From Prionace glauca (Eukaryota; Chordata; Chondrichthyes; Carcharhiniformes; Carcharhinidae), in the NCBI GenBank assembly GCA_037974335.1, contig CM075760.1, positions 15,866,059-15,930,058 of the forward strand: a stretch of 64,000 nt of DNA. The letters are read 5' to 3'. Made by a program: the position numbers and the translations under genes. Shown in pieces: positions 63,149 to 64,000 of this stretch; position 1 is the first letter of the stretch; the number at the start of each line of letters is the position of its first letter. Below the pieces are notes generated by a model. That model was not told the DNA's origin and did not search any database. It saw nothing but the letters and a program-made list of their open reading frames with translations.

Positions 63149-64000
63149 GGCTCTGAAATTCAATGATCGCTGGCTGTACAAGAGACCATTCCCAGTTAAA
63201 CAATATTGCACACACAGTGAAAATTCCTATTTATAAATCTTCTAATGTCCCCATAGGAACAATTAAACCGTGTGCTGAGGGACATGAATCACACTCTCTG
63301 AACAAACAAGATGACTTCATCTTTTCTTGCAAATTATATGGTTATTGTCCTTTTTATGCATGTTAAAAAATCCGAATGAAGGCAAACATTTTGGTTCATG
63401 CACCTTGGCAAAAAAAAGAACATTGATTAACAATGTGTTGCTGAACTGAAGAGAGTTGAAACCGTTGTGAATATTGCTGTCACACATTGTCAGCCTATCC
63501 GTTTTCCAACAGATCTCTAAAGACAGATAAGTCAACACCGGGAACAAAATAGTGAGGCTGAAATCATTTTGTTTGCAACCACACACAACAGAATGGTTGT
63601 CTGCATCCCACCGAGGTCCTCCCCTCTGCCCTATCCCCATTAGCCCCACACATTTACCATGGCTAATCCACATACTCAAAGGGAAAATAACGGGCAATTT
63701 TTGCATGGTGAATCCAACTAATATGATCTGTTGTAATATAAATGAGGGACGGGTTTTGTGCAGTAATACAGAGACAGAGCCGAATGCACTAGATATCGAT
63801 ACAGCACCTGTACTAATATGAATGCAGACTGGGCCCAGTTCAGTCATTACTGAGAGAGTCTATACAGTATATTACTAACCAGCGTGGTGTTTTCTCATCT
63901 AAATAGAGACATGACATACTCAGTTTTGACAAAGACAAGGTCTTTGTGAAGGATAAAATGTGAAGGATAAATTTGCATTTGGTGAATAAAAAGTCCGAAA
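63149..64000. other. Right edge, mostly unrecognised, with a minisatellite relic
   Basis: 63720-63890 contains eroded units ('cagagacagagccgaatgca', 'tactaatatgaatgcagac') of the minisatellite at 6745-7660. The rest, including a 176-codon minus-strand open frame (63847-63317), shows no recognisable domain. Confidence 0.45.

Noticed and set aside
63317-63847. 176-codon minus-strand frame at the right edge
   Set aside because: No recognisable domain; its N-terminal third lies in the degenerate minisatellite related to 6745-7660.

Overview
This window looks like a piece of a cartilaginous-fish (shark or ray) nuclear genome. It carries one complete immunoglobulin heavy-chain gene in the 'cluster' layout typical of elasmobranchs, in which one V, two D, one J and one set of constant exons form a stand-alone unit. 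The surrounding DNA is AT-rich and crowded with CR1-type LINEs, tRNA-derived SINEs and degenerate minisatellites of types common in shark genomes. The species cannot be named from the sequence alone.

Layout. 1-2.3 kb: an old copy of a VH upstream block ending in a VH pseudogene. 2.3-9.2 kb: repeats (SINE, CR1, a second LINE family, degenerate minisatellites). 9.2-10.9 kb: the second copy of that block, with an intact, unrearranged VH (leader 10404-10449, V exon 10579-10883). 11.29-12.12 kb: D1, D2 and JH, each with readable recombination signals. 12.1-23.5 kb: an 11.4-kb JH-CH1 intron holding a CR1, a LINE, SINEs, a 1.65-kb CTCA minisatellite and a 20-bp G-rich tandem array that resembles a switch region in place and composition. 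23.5-28.5 kb: CH1-CH4, ending in the secretory tail and polyadenylation signals. 32.27-32.55 kb: the two membrane exons. All exon junctions from leader to CH4 and TM1 are phase 1, as expected for Ig genes, and no coding exon is broken, so this is probably a functional IgM-type gene.

Right of the IgM cluster (33-64 kb) are two GPR139-like receptor genes (both minus strand, two exons each), two unrearranged T-cell-receptor alpha/delta-type V segments (49.7-50.3 kb plus; 56.9-57.9 kb minus) with 23-bp-spacer signals, tRNA-Thr, tRNA-Glu and tRNA-Asn genes, a degenerate tRNA-Leu, and two decayed tRNA-Glu copies inside a duplicated unit. Having Ig heavy and TCR alpha/delta-type segments within 40 kb is the main biological point: Ig VH segments are known to be used in shark TCR delta chains, and here the two kinds of segment are physically mixed.

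The IgM locus could make a rearranged V-D1-D2-J exon through 23/12, 22/12 and 12/23 pairings, transcribed from the TATA-like promoter at about 10.3 kb. It would be spliced to CH1-CH4 for the secreted form, or from a cryptic donor inside CH4 to TM1-TM2 for the membrane form. The TCR V segments carry a different promoter signature (a decamer like that of TCR V-beta promoters) that I do not see at the VH promoter. No retrovirus-like element was recognised; the transposon content is LINE, SINE and a Penelope-like fragment.
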